Assembly: GCF_001909055.1 (NCBI RefSeq)
Contig: NZ_LVWI01000038.1
Coordinates: 1 to 64,000, forward strand
DNA: 64,000 nt
Reading direction: 5' to 3'
Origin: Paenibacillus helianthi
Lineage (GTDB): Bacteria > Bacillota > Bacilli > Paenibacillales > Paenibacillaceae
The stretch's first letter is position 1; every line of letters begins with the position of its first letter. The notes under the pieces were generated by a model. The model ran no database searches. It worked only from the letters and a program-made list of their open reading frames with translations, and was not told where the DNA came from. Of the stretch, positions 9,257 through 17,933 are shown one piece after another. Both the position numbers and the translations under genes were made by a program.

Positions 9257-9395
9257 ATAGTGGGACAAAGTAGACTTGATTTAAGCGGATTCACACAAAA
9301 GGATGGAAAAGGGTCGGATTAGATCTACTTTTTCCAGCTAGCGCTAGGGGAGAACCGGGATAAGATCGATTTAAGTTCACTTTTTCCAATTAACC
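9257..9395. repeat. Intergenic repeat cluster E1 (GTGGNAAAAAGTA family)
   Basis: The stretch 9127-9585 holds no supported gene. Right after the dehydrogenase there are small hairpins (TGAAGTGGA...TCCACTTCA near 9206-9229; ACGAAAA...TTTTCGT near 9234-9250). Then come degenerate units: AGTGGGACAAAGTAGACTTGAT (plus sense, 9259), then GGATTAGATCTACTTTTTCC (minus sense, 9315) and GATTTAAGTTCACTTTTTCC (minus sense, 9368), about 53 bp apart. The same units occur at four other places in the window. Confidence 0.6.
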
Positions 9396-9446
9396 TGCCG
9401 CCGAATCTAATGAGGCTACCCAGTCAGCTCTAACCAGGAAAATCTA

Positions 9447-9486
9447 TAACGGCTACGCTGTTCAATAAAGGACAGTGTAGCCATTA
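9447..9486 (-). terminator. Probable terminator of the nucleotidyltransferase gene
   Basis: 15-bp near-perfect stem TAACGGCTACGCTGT/ACAGTGTAGCCATTA. On the minus strand it is followed by AGATTTTCC, a weak T-run. A second strong stem-loop (CTCTCTCC...GGGGAGAG with inner CGGTC/GACCG, 9507-9541) lies between it and the gene end. Confidence 0.5.
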
Positions 9487-9585
9487 CGAAGCAATCGTGC
9501 ATTACTCTCTCCAGAGCGGTCAAAGACCGGCGGGGAGAGATTATTGGTGTAGTGGGCATAGAACTGGCAGTGTAGACTCAAGCGA

Positions 9586-10164
9586 TTAATCCTGTATGGA
9601 AAGGACTTGAAGCTGGTTCCAGATCCGCTGCCAGTTCTTCTTCGCCATCCGGGATTCATAGACCGGATGCAGCTTGGGGTTGGCGCTAAAATGCGGGGAG
9701 GGGCGGACGATCATCCGGATCACATCCGAGACCCCGTGCGGAGCGGCCAACCTAAGCTCCCCGTGTTCGTCTATCGCCAGACCTAGCGCAGTCGCTGTCT
9801 CGGGGAACTTGGACATACCATCTGTGGACGAGGAGTACGGGGCAATGCCGTTAACCTCATGCATTCTCGCCTGGTTTTTGACTGACCAGGGGATAGAAGG
9901 GTACCCACTCCGCAGCTTTTCCTCCCAGATCTTCTCGACCTCCTCCCGCAGGTCTTCCGGGTCGTAATAGATCACATCCACATCCGCCAAGGGTGTTCTC
10001 TCAGCAAAGCCATGCTGCATATCCCAGACTTTGGAGCGCACAAATCCCGCACACACCCAGGAGTCTGGTAATTGCAGCTCCCTTGCAGCCGCCAAAATAT
10101 CCATCATCCAGCGATCTTCTTTCACCGCCTGCAGCAAATCCTCTTCATTATGTATCCGCAGCAT
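9586..10164 (-). CDS. Nucleotidyltransferase family protein (NTP_transf_6-like)
   Basis: 192 aa from the ATG at 10164, which has GGAGG five bases upstream; an ATG at 10176 is in frame but lies on that ribosome site. The protein carries WVCAGFVRSKVWD and LADVDVIYYDPED, the DxD-type metal site seen in the NTP_transf_6 (DUF925) nucleotidyltransferase-like family, and a C-terminal VIRMIVRPSPHF segment. Substrate and reaction are unknown. It stands alone between convergent neighbours. Confidence 0.8.
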   Translation of the reverse strand: MLRIHNEEDLLQAVKEDRWMMDILAAARELQLPDSWVCAGFVRSKVWDMQHGFAERTPLADVDVIYYDPEDLREEVEKIWEEKLRSGYPSIPWSVKNQARMHEVNGIAPYSSSTDGMSKFPETATALGLAIDEHGELRLAAPHGVSDVIRMIVRPSPHFSANPKLHPVYESRMAKKNWQRIWNQLQVLSIQD

Positions 10165-10315
10165 CAGCACCTCCATGAATTACACGCATTATTCTCATTA
10201 TAAACCTTATTTTGAAGAGCTCACTATATACTCCCCATGATTCGGTGAACCTCTGTAATCACAGCGATTCATTGGGCCACATCATCTAATTCTTAAGTTC
10301 AGTTTATGTAGTGGA

Positions 10316-10345
10316 TTGCTTATGCAGCAAGGTGCATTCTATAAT
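10316..10345 (+). promoter_or_regulatory. Promoter of the lytS/lytR-type operon
   Basis: TTGCTT (10316-10321), 18-bp spacer, TATAAT (10340-10345). Confidence 0.6.
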
Positions 10346-10377
10346 GGACCGATAGATTGACCTTTGGAGGCGTGGCT

Positions 10378-12039
10378 GTGGGACATAATCTGACGATACT
10401 GCTGCAATTGTTTGAGAGGGCGGCACTGCTGCTGATGTGTCTGTTCGTGCTGACACGGGTGCCGCGGTTTAAGGAGATCTTCGTTAAAGGGGCGTATGCT
10501 CCCCAGGAACTCGCGATGGTGACGGTGGTCTTCAGTCTGTTTGCAATCCTCGGTACCTATACAGGTATAAATGTAGAAGGCTCCCTGGTGAATGTGCGGA
10601 TTATCGCCATCGTGGCCGGAGGGATTCTGTTTGGTCCATGGGTAGGCTTGATTACAGGCATTATCTCCGGGGTTCACCGTTTTCTCATTGATATCGGGGG
10701 AATTACTTCAGTACCCTGCCTGATTACGAGCATTACAGCGGGGATAGTCTCGGGCGTCATTTATCGCCGGACCTCCGCAGAGCGCCGCTGGATCGCGGGA
10801 ATTCTGGCCGGAATGGCCTGTGAAGCGCTGACGATGGTGCTGATTCTGGTTATGGCGAATCCGGCGTCCCTGGGTGCGGACATCGTCTCCAAGATTGCTT
10901 TTCCAATGATTGTCGGCCAGATCAGTGTGGGTCTTATCGTCATGCTCGTGCAGAGCGTGGAAGGGGAGAAAGAGCGGATTGCCGCGAAGCAGTCCAAGCT
11001 GGCTCTCGACATTGCCAATAAGACGCTGCCGTATTTCCGGAACATCAACCCCCAGTCGCTGCGGACCATTTGCGGGATTATCAAGGATGATATTGGAGCC
11101 GATGCAGTCGCCATTACCGATACCCGCTACATCCGCGCCTATGTTGGCGTTGGAGAGGAATATTATGCGGAAGCAAACGAGATTATCAGCGAAGAAACGA
11201 AAATGACTCTCCGAAGCGGCGAGATTACCATCCGCGACGATGATACGGAATATATGAACCGGGCGATCCGCTCACTGATCATTATCCCGCTCAAAGAGAA
11301 GGGCGAGGTCACGGGCGCGCTCAAGATTTATTACACCAAAGCCCATAAAATCACCTACTCCCTGCAGGCGATGGCGGTGGGGCTGTCGCAGATTATCTCT
11401 ACGCTGATGGAGGTGTCCCGGGTGGAGGGCATCAAGGAGATGGCCAACAAGGCGGAGCTGAAGGCGCTGCAGACGAGCATTAATCCCCATTTTCTGTTCA
11501 ATGCGCTGAACGCGATCATTTCTTCCATCCGCATCGACCCGGATAAGGCGCGGGAGCTGATCGTCAATCTGTCAGGCTATATGCGCTACAATCTGGAGCT
11601 GACTGACGAATTCATTGATATCCGGCGCGAGCTGCAGCAGGTCCAGCAATATGTGGAGATCGAAAAAGCGCGCTTCGGCAGTCGGCTTGCCGTGGAGTAT
11701 GACATTGACGAGGTAGAGGTGCGGATTCCCAGTCTGATCATTCAGCCGCTGGTGGAGAATGCGATTGTCCATGGCATCCTGAAGGTGAAGGGTCAAGGGA
11801 CGGTGACAATTTCCGTGAAGGACCTGGGAGGCATGGTGCGGATAGGTATTACCGATACGGGTGTAGGGATCAATCAGGAAACGATTGAGAAGGTCTACAG
11901 CGGAGATATGCCGGATAACAAAATCGGGCTGTACAACGTGCATCAGCGGGTAAAGCTGATATACGGCAATGGCTTGACGATCCACCGGCTGGATAAAGGG
12001 ACGGAGATCTATTTCGACGTCACAAAGGAGCAGCGATGA
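10378..12039 (+). CDS. LytS-type sensor histidine kinase
   Basis: 553 aa. Start taken as GTG at 10378 because GGAGG (10366-10370) lies seven bases upstream; a TTG at 10357 overlaps that site. N-terminal 5TM-LYT module of five to six helices (LFVLTR..., [18 protein letters not shown]), a GAF-like domain about 210-345, then a His_kinase domain with [12 protein letters not shown] carrying the phospho-accepting His and a HATPase with LVENAIVHG and DTGVGI. Such kinases pair with LytTR regulators and, in characterised cases (E. coli BtsS and YpdA; B. subtilis LytS), respond to pyruvate. The next gene is the partner, overlapping by ATGA. Confidence 0.92.
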   Translation: MGHNLTILLQLFERAALLLMCLFVLTRVPRFKEIFVKGAYAPQELAMVTVVFSLFAILGTYTGINVEGSLVNVRIIAIVAGGILFGPWVGLITGIISGVHRFLIDIGGITSVPCLITSITAGIVSGVIYRRTSAERRWIAGILAGMACEALTMVLILVMANPASLGADIVSKIAFPMIVGQISVGLIVMLVQSVEGEKERIAAKQSKLALDIANKTLPYFRNINPQSLRTICGIIKDDIGADAVAITDTRYIRAYVGVGEEYYAEANEIISEETKMTLRSGEITIRDDDTEYMNRAIRSLIIIPLKEKGEVTGALKIYYTKAHKITYSLQAMAVGLSQIISTLMEVSRVEGIKEMANKAELKALQTSINPHFLFNALNAIISSIRIDPDKARELIVNLSGYMRYNLELTDEFIDIRRELQQVQQYVEIEKARFGSRLAVEYDIDEVEVRIPSLIIQPLVENAIVHGILKVKGQGTVTISVKDLGGMVRIGITDTGVGINQETIEKVYSGDMPDNKIGLYNVHQRVKLIYGNGLTIHRLDKGTEIYFDVTKEQR

Positions 12040-12764
12040 GAGCGATAATTGTAGAGGATGAAGTACTGGCAAGGCAGGAGCTTGCTTTTCTGATCGGGGC
12101 ACACAGCAACATAAGAATTGCCGCCGAGTTCGAGGACGGGCTGGACGCGCTGAAGTATCTGCAGACGGAGGAAGTGGATGTGCTTTTTCTGGATATCAAC
12201 ATTCCTTCCATTGACGGTGTGCTGCTGGCCCAGAATATCAGCCGGTTCTCGGTCAAGCCCTATATTGTGTTCATTACTGCGTATAAGGAGCATGCTGCCG
12301 AGGCGTTTGAGATTGAAGCTTTTGACTATATTCTGAAGCCCTACAGTGAAACGAGAATTAAGGCGATGCTGAGTAAGCTGGAGGGGGCATTTGCGGCACG
12401 CGGACACCAGGCGGGAGAAGAACATGTGAAGGTCAGCGACAAGGTCAACCTGTGGAAAAATGAGAAGATCATCGTCGTCGATGCCGATGAAATCTATTAT
12501 GCTTCGGCGCAGGAAAAAACAACGAGTGTTATAACCAAGGGGGAGGAGTACAGTATGGCCTTAAGCATCAGTGAGTTTCACAGCCGATTGCCGCAGGACC
12601 GCTTCTTCCGCTGCCACCGCTCATATGTCGTGAATCTGTCCAAAATCAAGGAAATCATCCCCTGGTTCAATAATACCTACCTGCTCCGGCTGCGCGATCT
12701 GGACTATGAAGTGCCGGTCAGCCGCAGCAAGGTGAAGGAATTCAGGCAGATCATGCGCATCTAG
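12036..12764 (+). CDS. LytTR-family response regulator
   Basis: 242 aa. Receiver domain ([10 protein letters not shown] acidic pocket; phospho-acceptor Asp in [13 protein letters not shown]; conserved Lys in ILKPYS) followed by a LytTR DNA-binding domain about 135-240 ([39 protein letters not shown]). Its start overlaps the kinase stop and has AAAGGAG upstream. The likely target is the promoter of the next gene, where a direct repeat of LytTR type lies just upstream of the -35 position. Confidence 0.93.
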   Translation: MRAIIVEDEVLARQELAFLIGAHSNIRIAAEFEDGLDALKYLQTEEVDVLFLDINIPSIDGVLLAQNISRFSVKPYIVFITAYKEHAAEAFEIEAFDYILKPYSETRIKAMLSKLEGAFAARGHQAGEEHVKVSDKVNLWKNEKIIVVDADEIYYASAQEKTTSVITKGEEYSMALSISEFHSRLPQDRFFRCHRSYVVNLSKIKEIIPWFNNTYLLRLRDLDYEVPVSRSKVKEFRQIMRI

Positions 12765-12765
12765 C

Positions 12766-12834
12766 GGCAGTTCATTCCCCGATTAAGTCATCTCATTCCG
12801 GATTTCTCTCAAGAAAGTGCATTTTCGCTACAAT
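12766..12834 (+). promoter_or_regulatory. LytTR-type direct repeat and promoter of the OFA transporter
   Basis: GGCAGTTCAT (12766-12775) and GTCATCTCAT (12787-12796) form a direct repeat with a 21-bp period (10-bp motif plus 11-bp gap). The motif resembles the GGCATTTCAT-N11-GGCATTTCAT site I recall for E. coli YpdB (9/10 and 8/10 matches). A -10 TACAAT (12829-12834) follows with no recognisable -35, as expected for an activated promoter. Confidence 0.6.
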
Positions 12835-12888
12835 GAAGAGGCAAAGAAGGCCTCGAAGCGACCAATTGAGAGAAAGAAGGAATACCCC

Positions 12889-14157
12889 ATGACAACGACT
12901 ACAGCGGGCAGCAAGCGGTGGCTCATCGTGTTAGGTACAGTGATTATGCAGATGGGACTGGGCACGATCTATACCTGGAGCCTGTTCAATGCACAGCTCG
13001 TAAGTAAATTCGGCTGGGAGCTCAGCTCGGTTTCAATAACTTTTTCCATCACCAGCTTTGCCCTGGCCTTCGCGACGCTGTTCGCGGGGAAACTGCAGGA
13101 CCGGTTCGGCCTCCGCAGACTGACCGCAGCCGCAGGGATTATGCTGGGTCTAGGTCTGATCCTAAGTTCACAGGCCAGCTCCCTTCCGATGTTTTACTTG
13201 CTGGCCGGTGTAGTTGTCGGGTATGCAGACGGAACGGCGTACATTACGTCGCTGTCCAATCTGATTAAATGGTTCCCGAAGAATAAAGGCTTAATCTCAG
13301 GTGTATCGGTAGGTGCCTATGGAACAGGAAGCCTGGTGTTCAAATATATCAACGGCAGTCTAATTGAGTCGGCAGGGGTGTCTAGTGCTTTCCTATATTG
13401 GGGCCTTATGGTTATGGTTATGATCGTTGTGGGTTCACTGCTGGTTCGGGAAGCACCTGTGGCTGCTCCGGCACAAGCTGCAAGGGGCAAAGCGGCTCTT
13501 TCAGCTGCTGGCCCTGCAGTTCCGGTTCTGGTGAAAGACTATACTGTCAAAGAAATGCTTCGTACGAAGGAAGCATACCTGCTGTTCGTCATTTTCTTCA
13601 CCGCCTGCATGAGCGGCCTCTATCTGATTGGTATCGTTAAGGATATCGGGGTGCAGCTGGCCGGTCTGGATATTGCAGCAGCGGCAAATGCCGTGGCGAT
13701 GATCGCCATCTTCAATACGGCCGGCCGGCTGATTCTGGGAGCCTTGTCTGACCGTATGAGCCGTCTGAAGCTGGTTAGTGCCACCCTTCTGGTCACCGCC
13801 GCAGCGATGCTTACCCTTAGCTATGCAACCTTAAACTACGGATTGTTCTTCGCTTGTGTGGCAGCAATCGCGTTCTGCTTCGGGGGTAACATTACAGTGT
13901 TCCCGGCCATTGTCAGCGACTTCTTCGGCCTTAAGAACCACAGCAAGAACTATGGAATCGTCTACCAGGGCTTCGGGATCGGCGCCTTATCCGGTTCGTT
14001 CATCGCCGCGTTCCTCGGGGGATTCAAGCCTACCTTCATTGTGATCGGACTTCTATGTATCCTGGCCTGCATCCTTGCGGTTTCCCTGAAGCCTCCGGTG
14101 CAGAAGCAGGTCAAAGAAAAGGGAATGAGCCTGAAGCCTTCACGGCATACGGCTTGA
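12889..14157 (+). CDS. OFA-family MFS transporter, probable pyruvate/carboxylate carrier
   Basis: 422 aa from the ATG at 12889 (AAGGA seven bases upstream); the longer frame from 12817 has no ribosome site. Twelve predicted helices. The opening QMGLGTIYTWSLFNAQL and GKLQDRFGLRR are typical of the oxalate/formate antiporter (OFA) family, which includes E. coli YhjX. YhjX is the target of the YpdA/YpdB pyruvate-sensing system, and this gene sits directly behind a LytS/LytTR pair with a YpdB-like repeat in its promoter. A role in pyruvate or related monocarboxylate transport is therefore likely but inferred. Confidence 0.88.
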   Translation: MTTTTAGSKRWLIVLGTVIMQMGLGTIYTWSLFNAQLVSKFGWELSSVSITFSITSFALAFATLFAGKLQDRFGLRRLTAAAGIMLGLGLILSSQASSLPMFYLLAGVVVGYADGTAYITSLSNLIKWFPKNKGLISGVSVGAYGTGSLVFKYINGSLIESAGVSSAFLYWGLMVMVMIVVGSLLVREAPVAAPAQAARGKAALSAAGPAVPVLVKDYTVKEMLRTKEAYLLFVIFFTACMSGLYLIGIVKDIGVQLAGLDIAAAANAVAMIAIFNTAGRLILGALSDRMSRLKLVSATLLVTAAAMLTLSYATLNYGLFFACVAAIAFCFGGNITVFPAIVSDFFGLKNHSKNYGIVYQGFGIGALSGSFIAAFLGGFKPTFIVIGLLCILACILAVSLKPPVQKQVKEKGMSLKPSRHTA

Positions 14158-14214
14158 GCCATAGATAAATTTATGTCGGTTTAAGAAGATTAGAGACAAA
14201 GAGAATCCACCTGA

Positions 14215-14266
14215 AAAAGAGATATCCAGGCCCTCCGTGCAGACGGCAGGCGGATATCTCTTTTTT
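14215..14266 (+). terminator. Terminator of the OFA transporter gene
   Basis: Stem AGAGATATCC/GGATATCTCT with a 24-base loop, followed by a T-run. Confidence 0.8.
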
Positions 14267-14424
14267 TAATTTGCGTTCCAGCCCTGGTAGAGGTCAGAGA
14301 GTTGCTGAATAATCCGATATATCGGGTATTTGTTGTAACACATTAACGGAACAATCGTGGTCCGCCCTTAATATAAGGGGCTACGTCGGTATGTATGGCT
14401 GGCTGGCTGGCTGTATCTCCTTAG

Positions 14425-14640
14425 GGACTGAAGCGAAGTGGAATAAGTATAACTAAATGGGCTGGAACTCTGTGACAGAAGGTTTTTGTGGGATTTTGTA
14501 CACCTAATTCATGCTTAATCATCCCATACGGCGTTTTCAGCAGAATTAGTGATACTTTTTCCCACATAGGACACTTCATAAGCCAAATGAGTTGGATTAG
14601 TGATCCTTTCTCCACTAAGGATTCACGGATCTCATGATCA
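14425..14640. repeat. Intergenic repeat E2: four ~53-bp units, head to head
   Basis: No supported gene in 14267-14770. Four degenerate units start near 14431, 14486, 14544 and 14596: AAGTGGAATAAGTATAACTAA and TTGTGGGATTTTGTACACCTAA in plus sense, then GAATTAGTGATACTTTTTCCCA and GGATTAGTGATCCTTTCTCCA in minus sense. The block is the reverse complement of E5 (51397-51590), about four-fifths identical by eye over ~200 bp. A 91-codon minus-strand frame here is repeat read-through. Confidence 0.8.
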
Positions 14641-14770
14641 AGTTCCCAAGTCCTATCTATATAACTGTATAATACGAGCAAGATAAAACCCTCCAAACGA
14701 AGCCGTTGTCCACGCTTAGGTGGAGAAACAGTTTATTTGGGGGCTGATATTCAACTCAGAAAGAATGGGC

Positions 14771-15211
14771 TTATGGACCGCTGCTATCCGGAGCCTCGCA
14801 GTCGTAAGACTCAGTATTCGGATTCTCTGCCAGCTCGCGGAAGTGGCGGAGCTTATAACGGATAACCTCTTGCGTCTCTTGGAGTTTTGCGATCTCACGG
14901 GCGATTTTGTCATTGTGCGCTTCCAGCAGGGTGTACCGTTCGGATAGCGTGCCATCGCCCTGATGGGTCAGCTCCAGATAATGCCGCATTTCTTCCAGTG
15001 TCATTCCGGTAGCCTTAAGGCGCATCAGGAAACGGATACCAAGAATCTGGTCCCTGCTGTAGTGTCTATGGCCGTTAGGTTTGCGGTCGGCATACGGCAG
15101 CAGACCAATCCGCTCATAATAGCGTATCGTATCCTCGGTCAAGCCGGTCAGTTCGGCAGCCTGGCTGATGGAAGTGACGGTCTCCGGTATATCTTGCGCA
15201 GTAATGTCCAT
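14771..15211 (-). CDS. MerR-family transcriptional regulator
   Basis: 146 aa from the ATG at 15211, with AAGGAGG five bases upstream. N-terminal MerR winged helix (SISQAAELTGLTEDTIRYYERIGLL, RRYS-like GHRHYS), then a coiled-coil dimerisation helix with AHNDKIAREIAKLQETQEVI. The single C-terminal Cys and the absence of a CxC metal loop point to an aldehyde, redox or organic-ligand sensor rather than a metal sensor. It begins 20 bases after the SDR stop, so the two form an operon; the promoter has the MerR-type geometry, which suggests autoregulation. Confidence 0.88.
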   Translation of the reverse strand: MDITAQDIPETVTSISQAAELTGLTEDTIRYYERIGLLPYADRKPNGHRHYSRDQILGIRFLMRLKATGMTLEEMRHYLELTHQGDGTLSERYTLLEAHNDKIAREIAKLQETQEVIRYKLRHFRELAENPNTESYDCEAPDSSGP

Positions 15212-15231
15212 TGGAACCTCCTTGAGTAACA

Positions 15232-15960
15232 TTACCAAGGAACTTCTCCATTCTCATCGAAAAATCCTCCTGTCGGGCCGTCTGCATCCAGTGTAGCCAG
15301 ACGTACAGCGATCTTAGCCCCTTGCTCTACGGTGCGTTGACCAGTGAAGCCATTGAGATCGGTGGCGGTGAAGCCGGGATCTCCTGAATTAATCTTGAGC
15401 GGAGTATCCTTGAATTCCTTGGCAAAAGTAATCGTAGCCATGTTAACCGCCGCTTTGGAGCTATTGTAGGCAAGCAGGTTAAATTGGGCATGCTCGTGAT
15501 GGGGATCGCTGTTGAAGGTCAAGGAGCCCAGGCCGCTCGACATGTTGACGATCCGTCCAGCCGGAGATTGCAGGAGCAGCGGGAGCATAGCTCTGGTTAC
15601 AGCAATCGTACCGAAAAAGTTAGTTTCGAACGTTGCTTTGAGGTCATTCACCGGCAATTGGCTTGGAGCAGCTGCACCCCCAAGAGAAATGCCCGCATTG
15701 TTGATTAGCACATCAAGACCACTGTACTCCTTGGCAATTGTTTGCGCCGCAGCTGCAATGCTATCCTGATCTTGCAAGTCAAGCTGGATAAAGTGTGCAT
15801 GGATGCCTTCCTGTGTCAAAGCGGCTGCCGCTTCGCTGCCACGCTGCTCGTCGCGCGAGCCAATCAGGACTCTATGTCCGAGGGCTCCGAGCTGTCTGGC
15901 TGTTTCAAAGCCGATCCCTTTATTTGCGCCTGTGATCAGAACGGTTGTAGGTTGTGTCAT
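15232..15960 (-). CDS. Short-chain dehydrogenase/reductase
   Basis: 242 aa. Classical SDR: NAD(P)-binding TGANKGIG (residues 10-17), NNAG (about 86-89), catalytic Ser in NMSSG and YNSSK active-site Tyr/Lys, then PGFTATDLNG. Oxidises or reduces a carbonyl/alcohol substrate that cannot be named from sequence. First gene of an operon with the MerR regulator, resembling NmlR/AdhR-type detoxification units (inference). Confidence 0.9.
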   Translation of the reverse strand: MTQPTTVLITGANKGIGFETARQLGALGHRVLIGSRDEQRGSEAAAALTQEGIHAHFIQLDLQDQDSIAAAAQTIAKEYSGLDVLINNAGISLGGAAAPSQLPVNDLKATFETNFFGTIAVTRAMLPLLLQSPAGRIVNMSSGLGSLTFNSDPHHEHAQFNLLAYNSSKAAVNMATITFAKEFKDTPLKINSGDPGFTATDLNGFTGQRTVEQGAKIAVRLATLDADGPTGGFFDENGEVPW

Positions 15961-16009
15961 TTCTTAGTTCCCCTTTTCATCTTCCAAGATACGGTGGCCA
16001 CCTGCCATG

Positions 16010-16040
16010 AATGTACTACTTGGAGTATGCTCAAAGTCAA
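16010..16040 (-). promoter_or_regulatory. MerR-type promoter with operator in a 19-bp spacer
   Basis: On the minus strand: -35 TTGACT (16040-16035), spacer of 19 bp, -10 TACATT (16015-16010). Centred in the spacer is the dyad CTTTGAGCATACTCCAAG (16036-16019). The over-long spacer with a central dyad is the hallmark of MerR-activated promoters. Confidence 0.8.
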
Positions 16041-16207
16041 GGAACAAATTTTAAGGGGGGGCGTTGCAGGATAAGAAAAGGAGGAGAGGAGGGCGGATAA
16101 GAGAAGGGCAGATAAGGGGAGTGGAGGTGGGCTATGGGAGTTGCTGAGGTGAGGAAGAGTCTTGCCTAACCAAGAGGTATCTTATCGGTTGGATGCTTAG
16201 CTCACTC

Positions 16208-16315
16208 TGTTATAGTGGAAAAAGTATCACTAATCTGGCCTGATTCCTTCTGAGAATAAATTTAGTGGAAAAAAGTAGAACTAATCTATGCCCTAGAGTG
16301 GAAATGCAAGTAAAT
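16208..16315. repeat. Intergenic repeat E3 (two to three units)
   Basis: Within 15961-16574 there is no supported gene. After a purine-rich stretch (16040-16170) come TATAGTGGAAAAAGTATCAC (16209) and TTTAGTGGAAAAAAGTAGAA (16260), each followed by CTAATCT and 51 bp apart. A weaker third unit begins at GAGTGGAAATGCAAG (about 16297). Confidence 0.7.
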
Positions 16316-16474
16316 TGCCTGGATTAGGTGGATGAAACCATTTAATTACTTATATAATGATGATTTTGACAAAAATAGGTGGAGATAATCCACTTACCCT
16401 TCTGCTGGGCATAGTTGTGAAGGGGAATTAATTGTAAGAGGTTTCCGTGGAGGCAGGAATAGAATGGTTATAGA

Positions 16475-16517
16475 GAAAAAGGGCTACGCAGACAATTTCA
16501 AACTGTCTGTGTAGCCC
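16475..16517 (-). terminator. Terminator of the odhAB operon
   Basis: 14-bp stem GGGCTACGCAGACA/TGTCTGTGTAGCCC; on the minus strand it is followed by TTTTTCTC. Confidence 0.85.
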
Positions 16518-16574
16518 TCTTGAAGAAGATTATTTCTAGATTTGTGGTGATTTCTTATCCGAAGATGTAAGGGA

Positions 16575-17882
16575 TCAGCCTTCCAGCAGCAGTGCTTCAG
16601 GATCTTCCAGCAATTCCTTGACCTTGACGAGGAAGCTAACTGCTTCCGAGCCGTCCACGATGCGGTGATCGTAGGACAGTGCGATATACATCATCGGGCG
16701 GTTGGCGCTTCTTTCTTCGTCCAGGGCGATCGGACGGAGCTGGATCTTGTGCATTCCGAGAATACCAACCTGCGGTGTATTGAGGATTGGTGTCGACATG
16801 AGTGAGCCGAAAACCCCGCCATTGGTGATAGTAAAGGTACCGCCCTGCAGTTCTGGCAGGCTTAGCGTATTCGTGCGTGCCTTGGAGGCCAGCTCACCGA
16901 TCTTCCGCTCAATTTCCGGGAAGCTCAGCCGGTCTGCATCGCGGACGACCGGCACTACGAGGCCTTCTTTGGCAGATACGGCAATGCCGATGTCATAGTA
17001 TTTCTTGATCAGGAGATCCTCGCCGTCGATCTCGGCGTTCAGTAGCGGATAGGCCTTGAGTGCGCCGATCACTGCTTTGGTGAAGAAGGACATGAAGCCG
17101 AGTCCGACATCATGCTTCTCTTTGAAGGCATCCTTGCGGCGCTTGCGGATGTCGAGAATCGCGGTCATGTCCACCTCGTTGAAGGTGGTCAGCATGGCCG
17201 CGGTGTGCTGCGCCTCGACGAGGCGGCTCGCGATGGTCAGCCGTCTGCGCGACATGCGCTTGCGCTCGACGGCTTTGCCTTCCTCCTGCGGCGCGGAGCT
17301 TGCCGCCGCAGGCTTCACCGGCGCAGGCGCGGCCGCTGCCGCCGGAGCGCTTGGCGCAGCGGCCTCCGGCCCAGCTGCGCCATGGCCCTTCACATCGGCC
17401 GTAGCGATCCGGCCGATGGGGTCGCGGGCACTGACCTCGCCGAGGTCGATGCCCCGCTCCCGCGCGAGCTTGCGCGCCCCCGGCGAAGCCAGGGCCGCAG
17501 TGCCCGCCGCCGCTGCATCGGGTGCGGCGGGGGAAGCTGGCGCCGTTGCCTGCGGTGCGGCAGCCTCTGGGGCTTCGCTGCTCGCAGCAGGAGCCTCCGG
17601 CTTGCCGGCCGCAGCGCTCTGCGGCGCTTCGGCGCCTGCCGTACCGGCGCCGCTGCCGATGATGCCGATCGCTTCGCCGACGGCTACATTCTCGCCGGCC
17701 TGGCGCAGGATGGAGGAGATGACGCCGTCCTCCTCCGCGCTGATCTCCAGGTTGACCTTGTCAGTCTCCAGTTCAGCGAGCACATCCCCCTGACCGACCG
17801 TATCCCCCTCTTTTACCAGCCATTTGTAGATCGTTCCTTCGGAAATAGATTCGCCCAAATCGGGTACTTTAATTTCGGACAC
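16575..17882 (-). CDS. odhB: 2-oxoglutarate dehydrogenase E2, dihydrolipoamide succinyltransferase
   Basis: 435 aa from a GTG at 17882 with GGAGG nine bases upstream. Transfers the succinyl group from lipoate to CoA in the TCA cycle; forms the core of the complex. Lipoyl domain 1-76 with the lipoylated Lys in [11 protein letters not shown], an Ala/Pro-rich linker, an E3-binding domain ([18 protein letters not shown], about 133-165), a second Ala/Pro linker, and a catalytic domain ending with YDHRIVDG, the HxxxDG active site. The linkers are distinctly GC-rich. Lies 51 bp downstream of odhA in the same operon. Confidence 0.97.
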   Translation of the reverse strand: MSEIKVPDLGESISEGTIYKWLVKEGDTVGQGDVLAELETDKVNLEISAEEDGVISSILRQAGENVAVGEAIGIIGSGAGTAGAEAPQSAAAGKPEAPAASSEAPEAAAPQATAPASPAAPDAAAAGTAALASPGARKLARERGIDLGEVSARDPIGRIATADVKGHGAAGPEAAAPSAPAAAAAPAPVKPAAASSAPQEEGKAVERKRMSRRRLTIASRLVEAQHTAAMLTTFNEVDMTAILDIRKRRKDAFKEKHDVGLGFMSFFTKAVIGALKAYPLLNAEIDGEDLLIKKYYDIGIAVSAKEGLVVPVVRDADRLSFPEIERKIGELASKARTNTLSLPELQGGTFTITNGGVFGSLMSTPILNTPQVGILGMHKIQLRPIALDEERSANRPMMYIALSYDHRIVDGSEAVSFLVKVKELLEDPEALLLEG

Positions 17883-17933
17883 AGGCCCTTACCTCCCCAA
17901 ATAGAATAGTTTACGTTACCGAGACACCGCCCT

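Noticed and set aside
14421..14696. 91-codon minus-strand frame
   Set aside because: Coincides with repeat E2; E5, the inverted copy, does not keep the frame.
16040..16170. Purine-rich stretch, considered as a gene or RNA
   Set aside because: Low-complexity sequence with no stable fold or start signals.
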